Below, in pieces: positions 44,433-51,160 of a DNA stretch of 64,000 bases. The position numbers and the translations under genes were made by a program. Where the stretch lies: positions 1 to 64,000 of IMG/VR virus record IMGVR_UViG_3300044446_000019; one strand, 5' to 3'. Source of the stretch: a virus. The notes below the pieces were generated by a model. The model was given only the letters and a program-made list of their open reading frames with translations, made no database searches and was not told where the DNA came from. Each line of letters starts with the position of its first letter. The stretch's first letter is position 1.

Positions 44433-45869
44433 TTACCACTGCGGTTGGAGCTGGGACAGGTCGTAAAACTCCTGGCCCAGGTTCCACTCCTGCGCGGAGG
44501 GTTGAGCGATCTTCATGACGCGACGCTCTCCGCGCATCAGGTGGAGGCAGCCATGAACAAGGGCATCCATCCGGTCGGGAGATTCCCTTGTGGACTCGGG
44601 ATCGAACATGGTCATCTCGGTTTCGAGGTCGTCCCACTCACCGACCATGTGTAGCCGGCCCTGTTCGCAGCGCATGGCTACCGGCTCAGCTCTTGTACGT
44701 TTGCCATGTTTCGCGTGCACAGGATACATAGATGGAGAGCTATGTTCAGGGAAAAGACCGAGAGTTATCGACTCTTTGAAGGCATCCTGCAATACTTCCG
44801 CGAGATACCTTTTGCCGAGGTTCTCCTCGTAGACGAGGGTATCGGCGCCCCACTTAGACATTGCTCGCCAGGCTGCCAAAGCTGCTGTGCGACCACTCTG
44901 TTCGACACTGGCGTCCTCAAGCACATAGAGATCGTTGTTCACGGTCCGCGCAACGACCACGATCCCGAACAGGTCGTCCTCACCGGTCAGGTTTGGGTCC
45001 ACTCCAACAATGGTGCTGACGATGTCAGTCGGGATTTCAGTCACGCGACCCTTGACTATGTCCATCCGTTTGAATAGGCCACCGGCCCCCAGTTCCAGTA
45101 GCTTCCCGTACAGCTCCTGTTGACCCAGATCTGAGTCCGCGTACCGGATCTTCAACTCCCGCAGCACATGCGCGGACAAGTTGGTCGCGTTGTCGAAAGT
45201 AGAACCCCCCATAATGTGGATGGTCCCGTCATCACGCTTCACCCACTCCTGAAGCAGCTTGATTGGCTTCGGCGTAGTGGTGGCGAAGCAGCGAGGATGG
45301 TCGTCCATCAAGTCAGTACGTAAAGACGGGAGGATCCCCTCATACCAGCTCTCATACGACTTCGGCCATTTACAGATCTCATCTACCCAGGCGCCGGCCG
45401 CGTTATAACCTCGGCCCACGTCCTCATCGTCCGCCCCTTCGGCGTAGATCCGAGACCCGTCTGGGAACAGAACCATCGGCCGTGGGCTCTGCTTATACCG
45501 AAAGTCAATGCCCCGACGTGTGAGTACGCGCAGCAGACCTGCTGGACCCTCCATACAGATCGTTCGAGTGTCAGCCAGGGTCTCACCGATCAGCAACCAC
45601 TCAGTTGGTTGCCCGTTACGGTCGAATGGATGTTGCAGAACCTTTTCCACGAGCCACTCTGCCCCTGCTCGGGATTTCCCCCAGCCGCGCCCCGCGAGTG
45701 CCAGTGCTACCAGCCAATTCCCCGGTGGTGGCACCTGCTCCGGGCGGGCTGTCCACCACCACTCCCCGCGATTGATCTCCAGCAGCATGTTCAGGGGTAG
45801 CGACCTGATCCAGCTGTCCCGCTCATGGGCAGGGAGCTTAGCCACCCGTTGTGCCAGAGATAAACCCAT
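44433..45869 (-). CDS. terL: Terminase large subunit
   Basis: 478 residues. Walker A as AGRGWGKSRAG at 59-69, Walker B with VDE at 162-164 (GAWVDEI), the C motif FATTTPKP, and the nuclease domain starting at VGVDPNLTG with later acidic residues (YEENLG, SPDRMDALVHG). It pumps DNA into the prohead with a nuclease that cuts concatemers. First gene of the late minus operon. Confidence 0.93.
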   Translation of the reverse strand: MGLSLAQRVAKLPAHERDSWIRSLPLNMLLEINRGEWWWTARPEQVPPPGNWLVALALAGRGWGKSRAGAEWLVEKVLQHPFDRNGQPTEWLLIGETLADTRTICMEGPAGLLRVLTRRGIDFRYKQSPRPMVLFPDGSRIYAEGADDEDVGRGYNAAGAWVDEICKWPKSYESWYEGILPSLRTDLMDDHPRCFATTTPKPIKLLQEWVKRDDGTIHIMGGSTFDNATNLSAHVLRELKIRYADSDLGQQELYGKLLELGAGGLFKRMDIVKGRVTEIPTDIVSTIVGVDPNLTGEDDLFGIVVVARTVNNDLYVLEDASVEQSGRTAALAAWRAMSKWGADTLVYEENLGKRYLAEVLQDAFKESITLGLFPEHSSPSMYPVHAKHGKRTRAEPVAMRCEQGRLHMVGEWDDLETEMTMFDPESTRESPDRMDALVHGCLHLMRGERRVMKIAQPSAQEWNLGQEFYDLSQLQPQW

Positions 45870-45912
45870 GTGTCCACATTAGGCGCTTTCGCTCACGGTG
45901 AATAAGAACCAG

Positions 45913-45941
45913 TTGCATCCCCAGGGGAGGGGAGCTACGGT
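45913..45941 (+). promoter_or_regulatory. Promoter with G-tract spacer, leaderless start
   Basis: TTGCAT (45913-45918), a 17-bp spacer containing ggggagggg, TACGGT (45936-45941). The ATG at 45948 follows six bases later. Confidence 0.7.
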
Positions 45942-45947
45942 TGCAAC

Positions 45948-46205
45948 ATGAGCAACGATCACCTGGAAGATCACGAACTCATTGCCATGACTCAGCAATA
46001 CGACCAGACACCAGACGGTGAGTACGTCACCCACCTGGCCTACGCTGAGATCAACCGGCAAGGGGCAGCCGGTCGTCAGTGGGCGAAGTGTCCCAACTGC
46101 GGCGACCCTTACCCACTAGACAGGGAAGGGGCAGGTGACACAGTCTGTAGTACGAAATGCTTCGATGAGTATTTGATCTACGTGACAAATGAATCGGGCT
46201 TCTAG
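45948..46205 (+). CDS. Small zinc-binding protein
   Basis: 85 residues. CPNCGDPYPLD and CSTKC make a four-Cys knuckle near the C-terminus; the N-terminus is acidic. First gene of the + strand unit opposite the terminase, with a leaderless promoter, immediately before the tRNA array. Confidence 0.7.
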   Translation: MSNDHLEDHELIAMTQQYDQTPDGEYVTHLAYAEINRQGAAGRQWAKCPNCGDPYPLDREGAGDTVCSTKCFDEYLIYVTNESGF

Positions 46206-46307
46206 CTTGGCAAAGCAACACCGACCGGTCAAAAAGGAAATTGACCTTAAACCGGGACGGCCAGATTCGGAGGGGAGTTGTCTGGTTGCCAAAAAACCCC
46301 TTCGCCC

Positions 46308-46380
46308 GGATCCATAGCTCAGAGGTGAGAGCAGTGGTCTTATATACCACCGGTCGCAGGTTCGAATCCTGCTGGATCTA
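46308..46380 (+). tRNA. tRNA-Ile(UAU)
   Basis: Acceptor ggatcca/tggatct (G1-U72), D stem gctc/gagc, anticodon stem gtggt/accac with loop cttatat (anticodon TAT), T arm gcagg ttcgaat cctgc. UAU reads AUA directly and is rare in bacteria, which normally use a CAU tRNA modified to lysidine. No encoded CCA. Confidence 0.85.
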
Positions 46381-46381
46381 C

Positions 46382-46456
46382 GTGGCGGCAGGTCCGATAA
46401 CTAGCCTAGTGCCGTTAGCATGACGCATCCAGGATGGAAACTCACCCTGCCGCCAC
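46382..46456 (+). ncRNA. Hairpin between tRNA-Ile and tRNA-Tyr
   Basis: Perfect 11-bp stem gtggcggcagg/cctgccgccac encloses 53 bases with no T arm or anticodon arm. It may be a processing element or a decayed tRNA; it shares the 11-bp stem length of the element at 46653. Confidence 0.5.
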
Positions 46457-46470
46457 CCGCAACTTCATAT

Positions 46471-46552
46471 GTAGGTACGCCACAGATGGTGAGGTGGGCC
46501 TGGCTGTAAACCAGGTGCTTCGGCTGAGGGAGTTCGAATCTCTCTACCTGCA
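46471..46552 (+). tRNA. tRNA-Tyr(GUA)
   Basis: 82 nt. Acceptor gtaggta/tacctgc (one wobble), anticodon stem cctgg/ccagg with loop ctgtaaa (GTA), a long variable arm as expected for bacterial tRNA-Tyr, and T arm gggag ttcgaat ctctc. No encoded CCA. Confidence 0.88.
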
Positions 46553-46553
46553 C

Positions 46554-46627
46554 GGACCCGTAGCTCAGCCTGGCAGAGCAGTGGCCTCTTAAGCCGACGG
46601 TCGCAGGTTCAAATCCTGCTGGGTCCA
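46554..46627 (+). tRNA. tRNA-Lys(CUU)
   Basis: Acceptor ggacccg/tgggtcc, D stem gctc/gagc, anticodon loop ctcttaa (CTT), T arm gcagg ttcaaat cctgc. The anticodon stem has only three Watson-Crick pairs plus a wobble and a G-A mismatch at its base. No encoded CCA. Confidence 0.8.
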
Positions 46628-46652
46628 CGCCCTACGCAAGGTTCGCAAGGGT

Positions 46653-46710
46653 GTAGCGGGGGCTCGTCTATTGGTGGAGCCCATCAAGCGCAACGACTGG
46701 CCCCCGCTAC
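46653..46710 (+). ncRNA. Bistable hairpin before the array gene
   Basis: An 11-bp stem gtagcgggggc/gcccccgctac (46653-46663 with 46700-46710) competes with an internal gggctc/gagccc stem (46660-46665 with 46677-46682). The internal part resembles a tRNA D arm (gctc..ttggt..gagc). It sits 25 bases upstream of the gene at 46736 and could be a leader switch, a processing site or a reduced tRNA. Confidence 0.45.
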
Positions 46711-46735
46711 TTTCAACTTCAATCTGAGGAGCAAC

Positions 46736-47464
46736 ATGACTGAGCTACATCAGATCCTCGCCATCGAGAAGGGCACCAAGGCACGCAGCTACCGTGCTCT
46801 GACCGATGCGCACCACCTGCTACAGAACCAGACGAAGCTGTCGGGTCTGTCGCGTACCTACCGGCCGAAGGATGACGACGGTGACCGTCTGCCGTCGGAG
46901 ACCACCCGGCTGCAGGTCCACGCGAGTGATGTCCTGCAGACGGTTCGGACTGCACTGACTGAGCTGTTCGACGTCGAGCTGACGAAGGACGCGGCGAACC
47001 AGGTGGCGATGGCTGACATTGTGGTCGACGGCATCATCATCGCCAGCAACGTTCCGGTGTCCTATCTCCTGTTCCTGGAGAAGCAGCTCACCGACCTGAA
47101 CACGTTCGTGGACAAGCTTCCGGTGCTGGACCCGGCTGAGTCGTGGGAGTTTGACTCGGGCAGCGATGCCTACGTCACCTCCGTGGAGACGACCCGGACG
47201 AAGAAGATCCCGCGCAACCACGTGAAGGCTGAGGCCACTGACCGCCACCCGGCGCAGGTGGAGCTGTACTTCGAAGATGTGACGGTCGGCTACTGGACCA
47301 CGATCAAGTTCTCTGGGGCACTGCCGCAGTCGGACGTGAACGAATTCAAGACCCGGATCGTGAAGCTGTCCAACGCGGTCAAGGAAGCCCGCGAGGAGGC
47401 GAACAGCTTCAGTGTGGAGCGTCGCACCATCGGCCAGGATGTGTTCAACTACCTGTTCGACTAG
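46736..47464 (+). CDS. Conserved actinobacterial protein embedded in the tRNA array
   Basis: 242 residues, ATG after gaggag. LAIEKGTKARSYRALTDAHH, LSGLSRTYRPKDDDGDRLPS, VPVSYLLFLEKQLTDLNTF and KIPRNHVKAEATDRHPAQVE belong to a highly conserved family present in many actinobacteria and their phages. I do not know its biochemical function. Its place inside a tRNA array, just before tRNA genes of abnormal order, suggests a role in tRNA or translation biology; that is inference only. Confidence 0.75.
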   Translation: MTELHQILAIEKGTKARSYRALTDAHHLLQNQTKLSGLSRTYRPKDDDGDRLPSETTRLQVHASDVLQTVRTALTELFDVELTKDAANQVAMADIVVDGIIIASNVPVSYLLFLEKQLTDLNTFVDKLPVLDPAESWEFDSGSDAYVTSVETTRTKKIPRNHVKAEATDRHPAQVELYFEDVTVGYWTTIKFSGALPQSDVNEFKTRIVKLSNAVKEAREEANSFSVERRTIGQDVFNYLFD

Positions 47465-47471
47465 CTACACC

Positions 47472-47540
47472 GGGTCAGGCATGAGCAAGCCCCAGGACAC
47501 TGTCTACACCCTGGTCCAGGTTCGATTCCTGGATGACCCA
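47472..47540 (+). tRNA. Degenerate tRNA-like element
   Basis: 69 nt in normal order: six-pair acceptor gggtca/tgaccc, a minimal ggc/gcc D arm without the GG loop, anticodon stem ccagg/cctgg with a 13-nt loop (acactgtctacac), one-base variable region and a perfect T arm ccagg ttcgatt cctgg. Positions 8-9 are missing. Probably a decayed tRNA or tRNA mimic rather than a normal decoder. Confidence 0.45.
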
Positions 47541-47599
47541 CTGCCCTTCGGGGCTGGCACAAGTTCAACTTCAAACTCAAGCGCAAGATAAATGGACGC

Positions 47600-47672
47600 C
47601 TCGTCCAGTGCAGGTTCGAAGCCTGCCCCCGGCTCCACATGCCGGGGTAGCCCAATCGGTAGAGGCAGCGAG
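47600..47672 (+). tRNA. Candidate circularly permuted tRNA A
   Basis: The 3' half comes first: ctcgt (anticodon stem 3' strand, 47600-47604), ccagt, T arm gcagg ttcgaag cctgc, acceptor ccccggc, T73 and CCA to 47637. After a 3-base linker the 5' half follows: acceptor gccgggg (47641-47647), ta, a D arm with cggta, A26, then gcgag (47668-47672). The acceptor pairs 7/7 and the anticodon stem 5/5 (one G-U). The anticodon loop cannot be assembled unambiguously, so the amino acid is unassigned. Confidence 0.65.
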
Positions 47673-47730
47673 GACCAAATTCAACTTATGCCTCAATCTC
47701 AAGCTAAGCCGTCAGTGCACCGGCTCGACC

Positions 47731-47837
47731 GGTTCCGATCTGTTCTTCCAGTCGCGGGTTCGATCCCCGCCCCGGCCTCCAACGTGGCCGGGTAGCTCAG
47801 TGGTAGAGCGGGAAGATTGAAACTCTAAGACGGAACC
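47731..47837 (+). tRNA. Candidate circularly permuted tRNA B
   Basis: The same permuted order: 3' half cttcc (47745-47749), agtc, T arm gcggg ttcgatc cccgc, acceptor cccggcc, T73, CCA to 47781; 4-base linker acgt; 5' half ggccggg (47786-47792), ta, D arm gctc..ggta..gagc, G26, ggaag (47811-47815). Acceptor pairs 7/7 and anticodon stem 5/5. The flanks pair as ggttccg (47731-47737) with cggaacc (47831-47837), extending the anticodon helix outwards as expected for a pre-tRNA whose ends meet in the anticodon loop. Confidence 0.7.
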
Positions 47838-47877
47838 TTAAACGCCATCGGTGCGCCTAGGTAACACAAACATAAAC

Positions 47878-47908
47878 GGGGCCGGTCGTCGGATATGCGA
47901 CCGGCCCC
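47878..47908 (+). terminator. Hairpin closing the tRNA array
   Basis: An 11-bp GC-rich stem ggggccggtcg/cgaccggcccc with a 9-base loop, 21 bases before the next gene. No T run; likely a 3' end or processing signal of the tRNA transcript. Confidence 0.6.
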
Positions 47909-47928
47909 ACCTAAACTCTGGAGTTGAG

Positions 47929-48219
47929 ATGGAGACGTATGTCCTTGTAGGTGGACGCGAAAGACTCATTGTCCATTCTCGTGACACCTGTGACGGTGGG
48001 CGATGTTTGGTGCACAACCCCAGCAACCATCACATGAGGAAGTGGAGGCAGAACTGGCGCCAGGATCGTGGGATCATGGAACGTCTATGTGAACACGGGA
48101 CCGGTCACCCCGACCCTGATGACCGCAAGGTTCGGATGGGTTCGTGGGCTGAAGGAGTTCACGGTTGTGACGGTTGTTGTTTCGTGCCTGATCACGTTGC
48201 GCAGACGGTTCCAGACTGA
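47929..48219 (+). CDS. Conserved actinophage Cys/His-rich protein
   Basis: 96 residues from ATG 47929, preferred over an upstream in-frame start because it begins METYVLV after ggagttgag. CLVHNPSNHHMRKWRQNWR, RLCEHGTGHPDPDD and HGCDGCC are characteristic of a family widespread in actinophages, probably zinc-binding. Function unknown. Confidence 0.8.
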   Translation: METYVLVGGRERLIVHSRDTCDGGRCLVHNPSNHHMRKWRQNWRQDRGIMERLCEHGTGHPDPDDRKVRMGSWAEGVHGCDGCCFVPDHVAQTVPD

Positions 48220-48241
48220 TTTGTCTGGGTAAAGTTAGGCC

Positions 48242-48580
48242 ATGACAACCACCGAGGTACACGTTCACGTGCACGTAGACGGTGGCGGTGCCGAGAACCT
48301 GTCGGTGCACGTCTACCTACCCACGGACACTGAAGAATTGGAAGGATTGCTCATGGCCACCAAGGAAGAGCTGCTCGCGAGCGTTGCCGATGTCAAGGCA
48401 CTGGTCGTGGAGCTTCAGAAGGATGTCACCCGAATCATCACTGATCTAGAGGCTGCACTCGCGGCTCAGGATCTGACTGCCGTTGCTGCTGCGGTCGAGG
48501 ATCTGAAGTCGAGTGTCACCACCATCGACGACGCGGTCGAGGCCGCGTCCCCAGAGCCGCCGACCGAGCCCACCCCGTAA
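48242..48580 (+). CDS. Coiled-coil protein
   Basis: 112 residues. A beta-rich N-terminus with repeated V-H (EVHVHVHVDGGG), then a long coiled coil (SVADVKALVVELQKDVTRI) and a Pro-rich end. TAAAGT ends six bases before the ATG, consistent with a leaderless start. Unknown function. Confidence 0.65.
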   Translation: MTTTEVHVHVHVDGGGAENLSVHVYLPTDTEELEGLLMATKEELLASVADVKALVVELQKDVTRIITDLEAALAAQDLTAVAAAVEDLKSSVTTIDDAVEAASPEPPTEPTP

Positions 48581-48626
48581 CGTTTCTACAGATCCGAGCC
48601 GGTTTTCCAGATCCCGGTGACGGGTC

Positions 48627-48679
48627 CGCCCCCCGTATCAGGTTGCCTGTCGTCTCCCTGATGCGGGGGGCGTTTTTTT
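48627..48679 (+). terminator. Strong intrinsic terminator
   Basis: Stem cgccccccg/cggggggcg extended by tatcagg/cctgatg-type pairing, followed directly by seven T. Confidence 0.9.
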
Positions 48680-48728
48680 GTCACACCCCCTCGGTAAGGT
48701 GTTCCTGCTACCTGGGAGGGGAGGGTTT

Positions 48729-49163
48729 ATGATCTGCTGTATGCCGAGCGTAGAAGATCATGTTGATGCTGGCCGTTCACTGGTTCGGAGCGGCGACCTG
48801 GTCAAACTACGTCACCGCATCGGGCTCACTCGGTCTGCTATGGCGCACATGCTGCATATGTCCCCACTGACGTACAACAAGCTGGAGGACACCGACGAAG
48901 CCTCGGAACGGATGTGGTCCAGCACCGCTGAGCGCCTTGGCCGCTTCGAGTATCTTGCCGAAATCACGCTCGAAGAACTGAGGTCGGAAGGTGTGAGATT
49001 GGATGACTTGTCGCCTTTACATGTGATAGCCACCCATCACGGCCTGCCACAGGAGTTGATGTTGAAGTGGTACCGCGAGGGGAAGCTTCCTGCGTGGGAC
49101 CTCGGCATCCTGGGACTATGGATCCACAAGGATGACGTGCACTACCTTCGGGATGCGGCATGA
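48729..49163 (+). CDS. Helix-turn-helix regulator
   Basis: 144 residues from ATG 48729; ATG 48741 is an alternative. LRHRIGLTRSAMAHMLHMS followed by TYNKLEDTDEASERMW forms an Xre-like HTH, then a C-terminal MerR/excisionase-like helix pair (HHGLPQELMLKWYREGKLPA, then LGLWIHKDDVHYL). First gene of the replication unit, so a likely activator or repressor of it. Confidence 0.7.
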   Translation: MICCMPSVEDHVDAGRSLVRSGDLVKLRHRIGLTRSAMAHMLHMSPLTYNKLEDTDEASERMWSSTAERLGRFEYLAEITLEELRSEGVRLDDLSPLHVIATHHGLPQELMLKWYREGKLPAWDLGILGLWIHKDDVHYLRDAA

Positions 49164-49327
49164 CACCCGAGGAAAAGCTGCTGTGGTACGAGCGCCGGTG
49201 CAAGGCGCTGGAGGATCTCTTGGTCAAGTTCCGGGTCGGCGGCTACCCGTCTGAGCGGTTACACAAAGAGCTGGAGCGCACCAGGAGATACATCGACAGC
49301 TTTGGCAAATGGAAGGAGGGTGCATGA
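49160..49327 (+). CDS. Small hypothetical protein
   Basis: 55 residues, ATG overlapping the previous TGA and its own TGA overlapping the next ATG. Charged helical sequence (MTPEEKLLWYERRCKALEDL). Tight coupling argues that it is real. Confidence 0.6.
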   Translation: MTPEEKLLWYERRCKALEDLLVKFRVGGYPSERLHKELERTRRYIDSFGKWKEGA

Positions 49328-50166
49328 AGCAACGCACCTGCCTCGTGTGCCAGCAGCCGCTGCACAACTTCCTGAAAGAGAACACCCATCCGTCCTGCAT
49401 TCTCTTCGACACCGACGACGAAGACCCGTTGGCGAGGAAACTAAAGAAGCAGCTCATCGAGATCATCAAGTGGAAGGAGTTCAACAGTCCCCGCACCCTA
49501 CAGAAACGCATTGGGCCGAGCGAGATCGGGGACCCATGTGACCGTCGTATTGGTTACCGAGTGGCCGAGGTACCGGAGGTCAATACGGGATTTGATCCTT
49601 GGGCCGCCATCGTGGGCACGTCGATCCATGCCTGGCTCGACGAGGCCATCAGTGATTGGGTTGTGGCTCATGGTTCCAAGTCCTGGCTTACCGAGACCCC
49701 CGTTACGTTGGACAACTTCATCAAGGGCCGAAGTGATCTGTTCAATGTGGACGAGGCGTGCGTCATCGACCACAAGGGAGCTGGGCCCTCGGTAATGCAG
49801 AAGGTGGTGAAAGATGGCCCGGGTCCGGGTTATGTTGTTCAGGTCCATCTCTATGGCTATGGATATGAACAGCTCGACTACGAAGTCAAGAAAGTTGCTC
49901 TGGCTTTTTACCCCAGGGCCGGGCGCCTCAAGGATATGTACGTCTGGACAGCAGACTACGACAGAGATGTGGCGCTCGCGGCGTTGGATCGACTATCACG
50001 TATCGCATCAGAGGTAATGAATCTTGAGATATTGAAGGAGGGTCATGGACACCGATGGGAACAGATCGACGCAACTCCCAGCGACTACTGCGGGTTCTGC
50101 CCTTGGTACCAGACAGGAAGAGATCCAGAGGTTGGAGCAAATGAGTACGGCTGCCCAGGAAGATGA
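49324..50166 (+). CDS. Cas4/RecB-like PD-(D/E)XK nuclease
   Basis: 280 residues. Catalytic motifs: H102 in GTSIHAWLDEA, D138 in GRSDLF, D149/K151 in VIDHKG, Q173 in VVQVHLYGYG. Cysteines C72, C256, C259 and C277 are placed like the iron-sulfur ligands of Cas4/AddB nucleases. An extra N-terminal zinc-like CLVC is present. Probably a recombination exonuclease working with SSB and the RusA-type resolvase. Confidence 0.85.
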   Translation: MKQRTCLVCQQPLHNFLKENTHPSCILFDTDDEDPLARKLKKQLIEIIKWKEFNSPRTLQKRIGPSEIGDPCDRRIGYRVAEVPEVNTGFDPWAAIVGTSIHAWLDEAISDWVVAHGSKSWLTETPVTLDNFIKGRSDLFNVDEACVIDHKGAGPSVMQKVVKDGPGPGYVVQVHLYGYGYEQLDYEVKKVALAFYPRAGRLKDMYVWTADYDRDVALAALDRLSRIASEVMNLEILKEGHGHRWEQIDATPSDYCGFCPWYQTGRDPEVGANEYGCPGR

Positions 50167-50320
50167 GCTACTGGAAGAGATCGGACAAAAGATGAAAGAT
50201 CTGGCCCGATCCTTCGACATACTGGCCAAGCGCCAGACAATGTTGTTTCAACAGGTTCAGGAACTACGTGAGACAACTGAAAAATGGTTTCAGGAACACG
50301 ACTCCAAGCATCCCGTTTAA
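50141..50320 (+). CDS. Small coiled-coil protein
   Basis: 59 residues from ATG 50141, overlapping the nuclease by 26 bases; a longer frame from 50045 would overlap more. LLEEIGQKMKDLARSFDILA is a predicted coiled coil. It sits between nuclease and SSB. Confidence 0.6.
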   Translation: MSTAAQEDELLEEIGQKMKDLARSFDILAKRQTMLFQQVQELRETTEKWFQEHDSKHPV

Positions 50321-50329
50321 GGAGTGAGC

Positions 50330-50983
50330 ATGTTTGACAGCGAACCAGCGCGTAGCAACGAAACAGAATCGCTCTACCCAACCCACTGCGTCGGTCACCT
50401 GTTGATGGTGTGGTTCACCGGCTATATCGAGAATTCCCCGACCAGGTTCACGGTGCCGGGGAAGAAGTCCGATGCGGTGGTGGTGGACATCGTCGACCTG
50501 GATCAGGCCGGCGAAGACGGTTATCAGGGCAGGGTGTACCGCCAGACCTGGTGGCGTCCGGGTCGCCTGATCGGGTTCGGCCGCCCACGCATCGGGCGCG
50601 CGCAGCCGGTGATCGCCCGCATGATCAAGGGGGAGATGGTCATGGGCAACTACCCGTACGAGCTGGAATTAATGGATCATGATTCGGACTGCGTGAGTCG
50701 GGGGGCAGCCTGGTTCCAGGCCAATCCGGGTTTCCGGCCCACGGTGGCCCTCGGACATGGCAGCGATGTCCAGACGGAGCCACCACCGAACCAGGCCCCA
50801 GTGCAACGGCAGATGAGTCAACTGGAGCAGTTGGCCGCGTCCCGGATGCCGGTGACGCCGACTCAGCACACCAACGGTCTGCGGGAGGCTACGGGCCGGC
50901 CGCCGGTTACGCCACCGCCCCCTCCACCTCCACCGCCTCAGCGTCCAGCGGACACTATTGCGGACTCAGAGATTCCGTTCTAG
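50330..50983 (+). CDS. ssb: Single-stranded DNA-binding protein
   Basis: 217 residues, ATG six bases after aaggag. Beta-rich N-terminal domain (MVWFTGYIENSPTRFTVPG, then VVVDIVDLD and a TWWRPGRLIGFG segment), Pro-rich linker (PPPPPPPPPQRP), and the acidic tip DSEIPF, which matches the protein-interaction tail of SSBs. Protects ssDNA and recruits nuclease and helicase. Confidence 0.85.
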   Translation: MFDSEPARSNETESLYPTHCVGHLLMVWFTGYIENSPTRFTVPGKKSDAVVVDIVDLDQAGEDGYQGRVYRQTWWRPGRLIGFGRPRIGRAQPVIARMIKGEMVMGNYPYELELMDHDSDCVSRGAAWFQANPGFRPTVALGHGSDVQTEPPPNQAPVQRQMSQLEQLAASRMPVTPTQHTNGLREATGRPPVTPPPPPPPPPQRPADTIADSEIPF

Positions 50984-50991
50984 ATCAACAG

Positions 50992-51020
50992 AAACCCCCG
51001 GTCTATGAGACCGGGGGTTT
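50992..51020 (+). terminator. Intrinsic terminator after ssb
   Basis: Perfect 12-bp stem aaacccccggtc/gaccgggggttt followed by cttattt. Confidence 0.9.
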
Positions 51021-51160
51021 CTTATTTGGTCGCGCGTCCTGGCCTACCAGCACCCCGATTGTGGTGGCATGATCAGTGCACCCCGACAGCGACCAACGAG
51101 TTGGGGCCCCTGGAGCTGTTTCCCAACTCCCCCAGGGACCCCATGTGAAAGGACTCGACA

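Noticed and set aside
44030-44518. 162-codon + strand frame over array 4
   Set aside because: Its composition simply mirrors the Ser/Pro/Arg bias of the C-rich CCGAC tract; it overlaps terL antisense and has no recognisable motif.
46382-46456. Normal tRNA between Ile and Tyr
   Set aside because: No T arm and no 7-base anticodon loop could be drawn; only an 11-bp stem is clear.
47641-47781. An intron-containing tRNA made of 5' half A and 3' half B
   Set aside because: Acceptor gccgggg does not pair with cccggcc, and anticodon strands gcgag and cttcc do not match; each half pairs perfectly only with its permuted partner.
47590-47840. Permuted group I intron (PIE) explanation for the tRNA halves
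   Set aside because: I could not find P, Q, R and S core elements around the halves and the flanks look too short; a dedicated covariance search would be needed to exclude it.
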